Origin: Micractinium sp. NFX-FRZ
Taxonomy: Eukaryota; Chlorophyta; Trebouxiophyceae; Chlorellales; Chlorellaceae
NCBI GenBank assembly: GCA_029339195.1
Contig: JAPTJF010000192.1
Location: 1-64,000 of the forward strand
Length of the DNA stretch: 64,000 bases
Reading direction: 5' to 3'
Shown here: positions 1 through 10,089 of the stretch, in pieces
Numbering within the stretch: the stretch's first letter is position 1
How the letters are laid out: every line of letters starts with the position of its first letter
The notes under the pieces: model-generated
What the model was told of the DNA's origin: nothing
Seen by the model: only the letters and a program-made list of their open reading frames with translations
Database searches by the model: none
Made by a program: the position numbers and the translations under genes

Positions 1-303
1 ACAGAATAGTGTACTGAACTTGATGCGCGCGGCGGCGGGGCGAGTTGTTGCGAACCCCGGAGCTTGGGAAGGTATACACAGACCTATGACACCCCATGTG
101 GTCCCTGAGCTCTCCGGGACACCTCGACTTCTGACGTGCCTAGGCCCGACCGTATCGATTCTTCGCCGACCCGCCCTCGCCCCCTCCTGAGTCGGGTATT
201 GCGAGGCAGTCCGGACGGCGACCGTCATCCGACCCCATCTTTACACCTGATGTCAACAAAACGCGCCAGAGCATTGTCGGCGCATCCCTAGCTGCAGCTG
301 AGC
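1..303. other. left edge, upstream of the first gene
   Basis: No coding segment with convincing codon bias is visible. The stretch lies just before the first ATG of the membrane-protein gene at 304 and probably holds its promoter and 5' UTR. The short reading frame on the minus strand across 140-451 overlaps that gene and is not supported. Confidence 0.4.
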
Positions 304-2154
304 ATGCAAGAGGAAGGCCGGCCAACATCGGCGCGACCAGCGATCCCGCTACAGCAGCTACCGCCGCCGCTGCTCCGGCCGCCGCCGCCGTCGGCGACGG
401 TGCGGCGAATTGAGCAAGTGGCGTGCTTCTTGATGCTGATCCTACAGACACTTGTCTGGCGGCGAAGCAGCGTGGACCTCACGCCTCTTCAGCATCTGCA
501 CCAGGGCGTGCAGATCGCCGTCTACCTTGCCTGGCTGGCGCTCGCCCGCTGCTTGCCGCAGCGCACCTGGCAGCGGAGCCGTGTCTGCTACATCACCCTG
601 TTCCGAGTGGCCATCTGCGCGGTGCCAGCCAACCGCTCAGCGCAGGTGAAGGAAGCCAGGGGCACTGTGATGCGGCGGGTCGGGCAGGCACACAAGCCTG
701 GCATGGGAGTCGCAGGCTGCCTGTGCCAAATTGGGCAACTGTTTTGGTTGGGTGCTGCTGCTGCTGCCATTCAATGTGCAAGTTGCTGCTAGCGCCGCTG
801 CCGTTGCTGCGCCGCTGCCGTTGCTGCGCTGCTTTCCGGCTGCCGCCATGCACACCGGGCGCATGGCAACAGGTCCACGCGAAAGGGCCGCTTCCTGCAT
901 CCCGGCCCGCCAATGCGGAGCATGACATTGTGCATGCTCAAAACCGCAGGGGATGCACCACCACAAGCCCGCGCTCCCACTCCCGACACACACATGCATG
1001 CAGGAGGGTTTGGGCAGTCTGCTCAACAGGCCGCCGACGCCTGGAGGGATGGGCTTGCTGAAGGACTGCCTCCGCATTTTGATAGGTGCGTGCTGGGCGG
1101 CGGGCGGTGGGCCAGAGGGAGCATGATGGCACGTGGGACGGGGCGGCACCAATGCAATGCCGTGCCAGCAGCGCTTGTCCTGCCGATGCTGCCGCAACCC
1201 TTGCCACTCGATTGGCGGGCTGGGCGCCTGTCTGCTGCCCCACCCGCCGCCGTGGCCTGCACGCACACACGCAAGCATGGTCGCCACATGGTAGCGGTTT
1301 GCCCTGCTGCTGCTCCTGCAGCCACAAGAACTGCGCAGCACGCGTTGGTTGCCTACGTCGTCCATCAACCAGCCCTGGCGGTGCTGCTCCAGCAGGCCGC
1401 CACCTTCCTGCTGGTCTCTAACAACAGAGACTACTGCCGCTGCCAGCTGCTGTCCGCGCCCCTCACGCGCGGGCGCTTTGGCGTGCTCGCAGACCTGCTC
1501 AGCCTCCTCACCCTCATCATCCCAACACCCATACAAGCGGCCACGCTGCCAGCCGATGGCGCCAAACCAGGTGGGTAGGTGGGCGGGTCAGTGGGTGAGC
1601 GCCGCTGGGTGGGGGCGCCCGCTGCAGGGCGAAGCGGCAGCCGGAGCCTGCCCAGGACGCCGCCCTCACCTAGTGCCTGCCTGCACGCCTGCCTGCCTGC
1701 ACGCCTGCCTGCCTGCACGCCTTGTGTGCGCCGTGCAGCTGCCAGCTGTGCTCCTACCCACACATGCGCCTCAACAGCTCCCGTGAATCGACCCCTCCAC
1801 TCAGGCCAGAGCCAGTGCGGGTCAGTGCTCGTCATGTCACAGCTGGTCGTCGGCATTCTGGCGCCCACAGTCCTGACGGCACGCGTGGCGCAGCGGGAAT
1901 GCTTGGCGGCGCAGCGGCAGTGGCGGCAGCTGCGGCGGCGGCGACTGCCCAGGCAGGACGAGGAGCCGCAGCAACAGGCAGGGTGGTTGGCTTCTGCAGG
2001 CAGCGCCGCGGCACGCGTGTGGGAGGCCGCAGATTCTGGCCTGCAGAGAGCCTGCCTGGGGGCTTGGATGGACAGCGTGCAGCGCGCGGTGGTGCCGTGG
2101 ATGATCCTGGGCAGCTGCTGGCTGCTGGGCCAGGCAGCTGGCAGCCAGGGGTGA
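304..2154 (+). CDS. multi-pass membrane protein of unknown function
   Basis: Four exons keep phase: 304-645, 1004-1085, 1322-1570 and 1739-2154, giving about 362 residues with a TGA stop. Donors are CAG|GTGAAG, ATAG|GTGCGT and CCAG|GTGGGT; acceptors all end in GCAG. The N-terminus is Pro/Ala-rich. Hydrophobic stretches follow around residues 60-110, 140-200 and again near the C-terminus (SWLLGQ-like end), separated by Arg/Gln-rich loops, so an integral membrane protein is likely. I recognise no family; algal genomes carry many such lineage-specific proteins. The start is the first ATG in an open frame that leads into the hydrophobic segment. No TGTAA poly(A) signal is seen downstream; a 101-base tandem duplication sits there instead. 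Function is not assigned. Confidence 0.7.
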
Positions 2155-2307
2155 CACATCACGCAGCCTGCCTGGCCGGTGGCCATGGCAGGATCTGCTC
2201 TGGGCAAACCCTCGTCTGGGTGATACGCAGCCCAGCTGGGTAAGCGGCCACTGGCGCCCACGATGCTGGCTGGTGACGCCCCCACTAAACGTGTGCCTGC
2301 TGGACTT

Positions 2308-2508
2308 CCAGGTGACAGCGCTGGGCGGCGCCACACATGCGGCTACACCCACTGCTTGCCTCCTCGCACTATGCCTGCCTCCCAAGCCATAACATCCTTT
2401 GTCCTCAGCCAGGTGACAGCGCTGGCCGGCGCCACATGGCTACACCCACTGCTGGCCTCCTCGCACCACGCCTGCCTCCCAAGCCATAACATTCTTTGCC
2501 CTCAGCCA
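2308..2508. repeat. 101-base tandem duplication, two copies
   Basis: Copy one begins with ccaggtgacagcgctgg at 2308 and copy two with the same words at 2409. Both run through a shared ctgcctcccaagccataaca segment to a CTCAGCCA end. Divergence is modest, so the duplication is fairly young. Each copy begins and ends in a CAG|GTGA-like junction, which resembles a duplicated splice region although no coding exon is recognised here. Confidence 0.85.
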
Positions 2509-2915
2509 GCAGACGCCGAAATGTGCTGGCTGGTTAGCTGTCTACCCTTCTCTACATCTTCCTTTGTTTCCAAGCTTGCTCAACCATTCACTGACAGGCG
2601 CAGCCCTGCCCTGTTGGAAGATTTGCTGCTTTTTCGTTTGCTGGTTATGTTTTTATGAATCATGTACCAGATGTTTGGTACACTGCCATGACTGACTTTG
2701 AGATTTGATTTGTGCCACTGAAGCATTTCACTGAATAGCAACAAGATCTGGGTCAAGTTGGAGGCATACAGGACGCAGGGGAGGGCAGAGTGGCACGCGA
2801 GCACATGGCGTACACTTGACATTGGCACTCAAGGCGTCGCTCGCAATGCTCGGCATCCAGCCAGCCAGCTCCTGTTCCCTGATGCCCGGATGCTCGGCTC
2901 AAAGGGCTCCCTTTA

Positions 2916-2920
2916 TTACA
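2916..2920 (-). terminator. TGTAA poly(A) signal of riboflavin synthase
   Basis: TTACA on the plus strand is TGTAA on the minus strand, about 205 bases past the stop at 3125. TGTAA is the usual poly(A) signal in chlorophyte algae. Confidence 0.6.
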
Positions 2921-3124
2921 CGGGAGCGTGGCGTACAAGGAATGTCACGCTTGGAGGCCAAAACCCCAGCATATCAATGGGCTGGCCAGATGGAATGAAA
3001 TAGCACAACAGCTGCAGCGCGGCTGCCCTGCCCGCACGGTGGCCAGGCTGCTGCTGCCGCAGCTGGGGGGCAGGCGGGCGCGAACTGTGCGGTGCAACAG
3101 CCGCCTCCAGCTGCCCATGTCGCG

Positions 3125-5331
3125 TCACCGTGCGAGGTCTGCAGGCTGCGCCAGCTGCCCCTTCTCCAAGTAGCGCTGCAGTGACACCAGGCGAGAGGGA
3201 GGCGGGAAGGATGGTGGCACCACAGCTGGGATGCGCCTGCAGCCGGCTGCTGGCCCCACACGCAGCAGCTCCGCGCAGCTCACGCCCAGCCCACCACAAA
3301 ACATGTTCCCATCCCTGCTGTGCAGCCCCCAGCATGGCAATGCAGCACAGCACATCAGTCCTGGCAACAGGCAGGCAAGGGGCCCAGCCGCCGCACACTG
3401 GACAACAGAGCTGGTGGGAGCAACAACACACATCCCCTTCACACCCATGCACAGCACACCATCCCCTGCGGCACATCCCTTGAGGCCCACCCCCTTCACA
3501 CCCCATCCCCTGAGGCCCACCCCCAGCCCCCGCCTCACCTGCAGCACCCGCTCCACCGTGTCCACAATCGCCTGGGTCTGCGCCTCCACCTCAATGTTCA
3601 CCATGTCACCCACGCCCTTCAGCCCCGCCACCGTCACCCTGCAGCGCGGTTGAGTGGCACTGGTTAGCATATCCGGCATGATTAAATCACACATGCTGGC
3701 CGCCGTAAGACTGAGGCGGGAGGCGGTTCCACAGGAGGCCCAGGAGGCGCCGGCCGGCCGGCCAGCCAGCCAGCCGCCTGCCCACCCCCAGCTTCTGCCC
3801 AGCTTCTGCCAAAAACCACACCCCCACCCGCACACACCTGAGTGTCTCCGGGATGAGATACACGCTGAAGGTGGTGTCTGTGACCTCCCCCACCGTCAGG
3901 CTGCAGCCGTCCACCGACACAAAGCCCTTGGGCAGGATGTACCTCATCCAGGCGGGGTCTGCCACCTGCATGTGGGAGGAGGGGGGCACATTAGCGGTGA
4001 GGTGCCAAGAGGGAGGAAAGGACCCCTCTGCAGGCTGGATGTGCTTCATCCAGGTGGGGTGTGCTGCCTGCACGAGGGGGGAGGAGGGGCACATTGGGGT
4101 GAGGTGTGAACGGGGAGAAAACAGACCTCTGCAGGGAGCGTGTGCGCCATTCAGGCGGGGTCTGCCAGCTGCACAACGGGGGAGGGCGGTATGACGCGGT
4201 GTTGAGAGGAGCAGGGGACACCTCTGGAGGCAGGGTGTGCGGCATCCCGGCAGGGCCTGCCAGCGGCGGCGCCAAGACAAGCCGTGGACTGCTACATAAG
4301 TGCTGGAGAAGCACGTACTGCACTCCAACCGAAGCCTGTCGGCTGCCTGTTATGATTGACCAGCAGCAGCAGGCGGGGAGAGGGCGTGGAGGAGGAGGCA
4401 TCGCCTGTGACAGCCGTCGGATGGCAAGAGCGAGACGTGTGTGGGGGCCACAGGAGAGGGAGAGCCACCACGCCAGCGGCAGCACTGGACTGCCGCCTCG
4501 AGTCAGAGACGCTGCACGCTGGCCCAACTGTTTCCAGCACCAGTGTAGTGCAGCACCCCAGCATGGCCGGCCTCACTGACTCACCAGCACAATACCAGCC
4601 ACCTGCCTGCCGCCCTCGCCGCACTCCTCCAGCCTGCCCCATGCCCACCACCTTCTGCCCCCTCAGCCCCATGCACCCCTCACCTCAAATTCCACCCTGC
4701 GGTTGTTCTCGCTCTCCTGCACGCTCACGATGCGCGCCGTGGTGTGCACATGCCCCGACACCGTGTGCCCGCCAATCTCGTCGCCCACCCGCGCCGACCG
4801 CTCAAAGTTCACCGCCGCGCCCTGCTGCAGCGCGCCCAGGTTGGTGCGCCGCAGCGTCTCCCCCATCACATCAAACCGCAGCGTGCTGCCCTGCTGGGAC
4901 ACCACCGTCAGGCAGGTGCCGTTGATGGCCACGCTGGCGCCGATCTGCACATTGTCGGCACGCGCGGCAGGCAGCTCGATATCGAAGCAGCAAAAGTCGG
5001 TTTTGCGCTCCACCTCCCGCACCGTCGCCGTGCCCTGCACGATGCCTGCAGGCGGGCACAGGACCGGTGTGAGAGCCAGAAGGGAGGAATAAAGTCCTGG
5101 AGATCTTGAAAAGGTTTTCTGAAGGGTGGTGATGGATGACGTGATTACCAGCTGCGCTGCCGCCACCGCTATACGCTGCCGCTGCCGCCACCGGCCATCC
5201 ACCGCCCACCGCTCTGCCGCACCTGTGAACAGGTTCTGCACCCGGAGGCCTCGCCGCCGCGCTGGTCTGGCGCTGCGTAGCCGCGCGCCGGGCAGCTGCG
5301 GCGCGGTGCTGCGAAGGGTGGCAGCCTGCAT
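3125..5331 (-). CDS. RIBE: riboflavin synthase, plastid-targeted
   Basis: Converts two molecules of 6,7-dimethyl-8-ribityllumazine to riboflavin and a pyrimidinedione, the last step of vitamin B2 synthesis; in plants it acts in the chloroplast. Five exons in phase: 5223-5331, 4684-5045, 3838-3965, 3539-3638, 3125-3175 (about 249 residues). ATG 5331 starts an Arg/Ala-rich leader of about 30 residues that looks like a transit peptide. The conserved LFTGIVQG start of the enzyme follows across the first junction. Two lumazine-binding repeats follow: NGTCLTVV and HTVSGHVH in the first, [11 protein letters not shown] in the second, then [11 protein letters not shown] possible start five codons upstream is GTG, so it was rejected. 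Intron 2 contains degenerate copies of the 5' edge of exon 3. The gene is divergent from CDH1. Confidence 0.95.
3935..4268 (-). repeat. degenerate copies of riboflavin synthase exon 3 edge in intron 2
   Basis: The true exon edge at about 3937-3990 (catccaggcgggg at 3949) recurs at about 4048, 4150 and 4241, with spacings near 99, 102 and 91 bases. The copy at 4030-4090 still reads [15 protein letters not shown] after a CAG acceptor, against [14 protein letters not shown] in the real exon. Confidence 0.8.
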
Positions 5332-6217
5332 AGTCTCTCGGCACACGGACCCTGCGTATACAGCTGCCGCACACTGATATTAAACCCAATTGAGCGGCAA
5401 CAATCAGAGGCGCCGCTCGGGCCCCGAGTCAGGGCGCCAATTTCGCGGACAGCGTGGCAGCGCGAGCCAGCCCCCCAGGCCCTCTTCTCCCTGCCGCCCT
5501 GTGCCGCCCAGTTGTTCGGTGCCCACCCCGGTCCTTGACTCTTCACACACAAGAAGCCGGCCAGCCGGTCAGGCCCGCAGATCAGCCCCGCAACCGCTTA
5601 CCCCTCCGCCCAGCAACTCCCAGCCCAACCGACCCCTTCCAGCGCCGCCCCTCAGGCGCACGTAGCCCTACAGGTGCGCCGAATGCGGCACAGGGGGCTG
5701 TGCAGGCTGCAGCGGCTCTCGGCATCTCTCGGATGTGGGCCCTGCGGCTAGCTCGGCCGCCTTGGCACGCGCCGCCCATGTGTCACGCACATTGGCAATG
5801 CGGCGGAGCAATCAGCACACGCCAGCGGCGCAGAGCTTGCAGGACCGGCGGTGATGGTTTGCCGCCGCCGGTGCCTGCCGCCTGTTGACCGGCTGTCGAC
5901 TGTGGCCGATGCTCCAGCCCTTGGCCCATGGTGGGGCCTGGAGAAGGGCAAGCATTTGATGCATGTTTGCATCATGTGTGTTGAATTGCTGCCGGCGCCG
6001 CCCCTGCAGGTCCAACCGACCTGCTGAACAGCAGAGACAGCGAGTAGCGTCGGCCCTCTCCGGGCCTGCTGCGGGTGGCCCCCACCCGCAGCTGAATAAA
6101 TCCCTTTCAGGGGCTGTAGAATCACATCCGAATAAAAGACGCATCTGCGTCAGCAGCAGCAGCAGCATCCCAGCAGCAGCAGCACAAGCAGCAGCGACAG
6201 CAGCAGCAACAGCAGCC
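5332..6217. promoter_or_regulatory. divergent promoter region, riboflavin synthase and CDH1
   Basis: About 890 bases separate the two divergent start codons. The CDH1 side (about 6146-6216) is a CAG-rich 5' UTR. No further gene is supported. Confidence 0.5.
6146..6216. repeat. CAG-rich 5' UTR of CDH1
   Basis: Interrupted CAG triplets run almost to the ATG at 6218. They have no reading frame of their own and belong to the leader. Confidence 0.7.
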
Positions 6218-9200
6218 ATGGACTTCCCATCCACCAGCGGCAGCGGCAACCTGCCACCGCCAGAGCCGCAGCATCAGCAGCACCAGGCGCTGGCAGGCAG
6301 CAGCTACCGGGAGACACCTCTGAGGTGGGTGCTGCACAGCAGGGGGAGCAGTGTGTTGGGGGCTGGAGGGCGCTCTGGGCACGCGGAACAGCGGCAGTTA
6401 CATGCCGTGGCAGTTGGCTAAAGAGAGAGGCTGGTGAACCCCTCTTCCCTGCTGCAGCTCTCACCGTTCCACAACTTCTGTTTGCTTTTCATTTATTCCC
6501 ATTTGTGCATGTGGACGTTGACCCCCCACCCCACCCCCCTCGTCTCCTCCGCCCTCCTTTGCATCAGGTCTCCCAAGATCACATACAGCGACCGCTTCAT
6601 CCCCTCGCGCGCCGCCTCGTCGCGCCTTGACTTTTCAATACTTGACAGAGAAGCGGCAGCATCAGAAACACCACGGTGAGCTGGTTGTCTGAGTGGGGGC
6701 TGGTTGGCTGGCCCTGAGGTGCCGTGGGCAGCAGCAGGACCCAAGCAGCTGGGCCGGTTACAACATGGGACTGGCACGCAGAGCGGTGACCTGTTAGTGC
6801 TCGCTCCGCCTGGCGCCCTCCCCTGCCCCCGCCCCGCAGACGAACAGCAGAGAAGGAGGAGAGCAATGGCGCCTACAACATGCTGCTGCGCTCCGAGCTG
6901 CTGGGCTGCCCAGCCGCGCCGGTGTCACCCGAAAAGACGGGAGGGGCAAACGGCATGATAGGCGGCGCCTCCACCTCCGGGGTGCACCCCAGCTCACCCA
7001 GCAAGAGGTGCGCTGCGGGGAGGGGGGCGGTGCGTGGTGGACTCCTGGAAAGGCTTGCGCGAGTGGCTTTGAGACGGGCGTGGCTTGCGCAGTATTTGGG
7101 AGGTGGCTCCTCAACTCCCCTCCTGTCTGCTTAGCATCCCCACTGTTCTGAATGGCCAATGGTGCGCCTTGATTTTCTGCCTCTCCTCATCTCTCCCCGC
7201 TGCCATCATCGCTCCCTCCTCCTGCAGCCCCTCCCGCAAGCTGTTCCGCTACATTGCCGGCGACGCCGACACCCCCACGGCAGGGCTGCCCACGCAGTCG
7301 CCCTACGCGCGCGGCCCCATTGGCGGCGACGACAGCATCGCCACCTCCCTGGCCAGCCCCTCGCGCATGCTGCGCAAAATACCGCGCGCCCCCTTCAAGG
7401 TGGGGGCCAGCAGCTGAGCTGGGTGGCTGGGCAGTCGGCTGCCGTTCGCAGGGTTGGCCGGGGCACAGGGCAGGTCCTCAAGCTGCACCCCTTGCCCCTC
7501 CCCTCCCCAGTGCCCGGCCCCCTTGCACCCTACGGTTGAGTACTCCTGGTCCCCTCCACCTCCCCCGCCCCATGCCCCAACATCCCCCGCCCCACCCTGC
7601 CCCGCCCCGCCACCCTCACTGCTGCCAGGTGCTGGACGCCCCCGCGCTGGCCGACGACTATTACCTCAACCTGGTGGACTGGAGCGCGCAGAACACGCTG
7701 GCCGTGGGGCTGGGCACCTGCGTCTACCTCTGGTCCGCCTGCACCTCCAAGGTCACGCGGCTGGTGGACTTTGGGGAGGGAGGCGCCGTGTGCAGGTGGG
7801 CCTTGGGGTGGGGGGACATGGAAGGAAGCAAGTGGTGGAACTGGCAGCAAGTGCAGCGCGAGAGGGTGGGGGCGGCATGCTAGATTGAGCAGCGAGTTTG
7901 AGCGATAAACGTGGGGTGCTATGAGGAGGGCTGCACCCCATTCTCTTTCAAGCACTTGCAGCTCCTTGCCTCTCAGCGCGCTGTATCGGCCTTCCTGCAT
8001 GTTCCTAACCCAATGTATTGCCCACACCGCCCCACCCGGCTGTCTGAACCCCTGCAGCGTGTCTTGGAGCCAGCGCGGCTCCTTCCTGTCCATCGGCACC
8101 GACAAGGGGGAGGTGCAGATCTGGGACGCAACCAAGTGCAAGCGGTGGGTGAGGGGAGCGGTAGGTGTGGCTGTTGGGGCTGCCTTGTATGTGAAGGGCC
8201 ATGTGGAGGCAGCTCCCTCCCTGCAGCTGCTGCCTGCAAGTTGTACAGGCGCACCAACCTGTGCACCGGACCTCCTGCCCTCCCTGCCCTCGCCCGCGCC
8301 CGCCCGCAGGATACGCACGCTGCCCGGGCACAAGCAGCGCGTGGGGTGCATGGCGTGGAACCACCACACGCTAGCCACCGGCAGCCGCGACCGCTCCATC
8401 CTGCTGCGGGATGTGCGGGCGCAGGAGCCGTATGTGCAGAAGCTGGCAGGGCACAGATCAGAGGTGGGGTTTGGTGGGCGGAGCGGTGGGGCGGGCATGC
8501 AGGTAGTCTAGGCAGTTGTGGTGCCGGGGGTGGGCGGGCAGGGAGGTGGGCTGATGGCATGCCTGCCCAGCGCTGTGTGCTCCGTGCATTGCCCACGCCC
8601 CCCACTGTCCCTCAACACTTGGCCCTCACGCCCCCGTTTCGGCTTCCATTCACTCATAGGTGTGCGGCCTGCGCTGGTCCCCCGACGACCGCGAGCTGGC
8701 CAGCGGCGGCAACGACAACCAGCTCTTTGTGTGGCACCAGCAGAGCACGCAGCCCGTACTGCGCTTCTCGGAGCACCAGGCGGCAGTCAAAGCCATTGCT
8801 TGGTCACCCCACCAGCACGGCCTGCTGGTCAGCGGCGGCGGCACCGCGGACCGCTGCATACGCTTCTGGAACACGACCACCGGGCAGCCGCTGCAGTGCA
8901 TCGACACTGGAAGCCAGGTGCGTGTGGTTGGGCGGGAGACCCCAAGGCGGAGGGCAGGGAGGCGGGATGCAAGGCAAGCCTGCGCTGCGTGGCCGAGCCA
9001 TACTCTTTTCGTCCCTGCCTGCACAGCACCGACCCTGCGCCCACCCCGTTGACGCACCGTGCAGCGCCGCTGTCCTTTGCTCTTTCATCCCTCCCACCAA
9101 CCCACTTCTCTGGCCCTGCCTCCTGGCCTCCCCAGGTGTGCAACCTGTCGTGGTCGAAGAACGTGAACGAGCTGGTGTCCACGCACGGCTACAGCCAGAA

Positions 9201-9778
9201 CCAGATCATCGTGTGGCGCTACCCCACCATGCAGGTGGGGCAGCGAGGGGCTGGGGCAGTGGGGTGGGTGCATGTGAACAGGCAGCCGTGCAGAACAGGG
9301 CAGGTGGCTTGTCTGATGTTGCACCTTTCGGCGGGGCATGTGCCACCCATGGTAATGACGGCTGCTCTGCCCCTCCTGCCTCTTCCACCCTGCTACAGAA
9401 GCTGGCCACGCTGACGGGCCACACGATGCGCGTGCTCTACCTGGCAGTCTCCCCCGACGGCCAGACCATAGTCACTGGTGCGTGGGGAGGAGGGCAGGAG
9501 CGAGCATCACTCACCGTGCTGCTGCCCTGCCCTGCACATGCTGGTCACCCTGCTGCCCATCTGCGTCATCGCTTGCTGGTTGTACACTCGGCTCCCCCGT
9601 CCCCGGTATCAACTTCCCCCCAAACCTCACCCACGCGTTTGCTCCGTCCCTCCTCATCCCCTTTCCAGGCGCGGGTGACGAGACGCTGCGCTTTTGGAAC
9701 GTCTTTCCTGGGCCCAAGACGCAAGGGTCGGGCAGCGACAGCGGCATGGGCTCCATGATGCGCACGCTCATACGCTGA
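6218..9778 (+). CDS. CDH1: APC/C activator CDH1/FZR1 (CCS52 type)
   Basis: Substrate adaptor and activator of the anaphase-promoting complex, which targets mitotic regulators for ubiquitination. Eleven exons in phase: 6218-6324, 6568-6675, 6840-7007, 7228-7399, 7629-7795, 8058-8144, 8310-8463, 8660-8917, 9136-9234, 9399-9477, 9669-9778 (about 502 residues). Visible motifs: the C-box DRFIPSR at residues 44-50, SRKLFRYIA, then [14 protein letters not shown] leading into seven WD40 repeats ([47 protein letters not shown]) and the C-terminal Ile-Arg tail that docks on APC3. The C-box spacing and the missing CDC20-type N-terminus favour CDH1/FZR over CDC20. All internal introns are GT-AG. A TGTAA signal lies at 9901. 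Confidence 0.95.
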
Positions 9779-10089
9779 CCTGGCACCTTGGGTCGGCTGT
9801 TGCATCCGCCGTGGCAGGCAGCACAGCGACACATGAGGAGCTGACAGCAGTAGCAGCGCGCCTCTCTTGAATTCTTGTTCAGCACTTGTACTGATTTACT
9901 TGTAAGACGCTCAGAGTGTAGGCAGCCGCTGGAGGCGCCCGACTTGAAGGAGGGCAAAGAGACTGTGGCATAGGGCATCGGCAGTACAGTGAAATGAGGA
10001 TGTGGAAGTTATTTGATGGGCTGGGAATGAAATGCTGTGTGCACATGATCGCATCCAGGAAAAGAAATGGGGGGTTAGAGGCACGGTGC
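9779..10089. other. convergent 3' UTRs of CDH1 and the sirtuin
   Basis: Only about 310 bases separate the two stop codons. The CDH1 poly(A) signal is at 9901-9905. No minus-strand TGTAA was found for the sirtuin, so its 3' end is unplaced. Confidence 0.5.
9901..9905 (+). terminator. TGTAA poly(A) signal of CDH1
   Basis: TGTAA sits 123 bases past the CDH1 stop codon, in typical chlorophyte position. Confidence 0.65.

Larger units (their letters stand above)
2155..3124. other. convergent 3' UTRs of the membrane protein and riboflavin synthase
   Basis: The two flanking genes converge here. The stretch holds a 101-base direct duplication (2308-2508), an AT-richer patch around 2640-2720, and the minus-strand TGTAA signal of riboflavin synthase at 2916-2920. 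No extra exon is supported. Confidence 0.5.

Noticed and set aside
5332..5346. Upstream start for riboflavin synthase five codons earlier
   Set aside because: The codon is GTG, and an ATG follows at 5331 with a good transit-peptide sequence.
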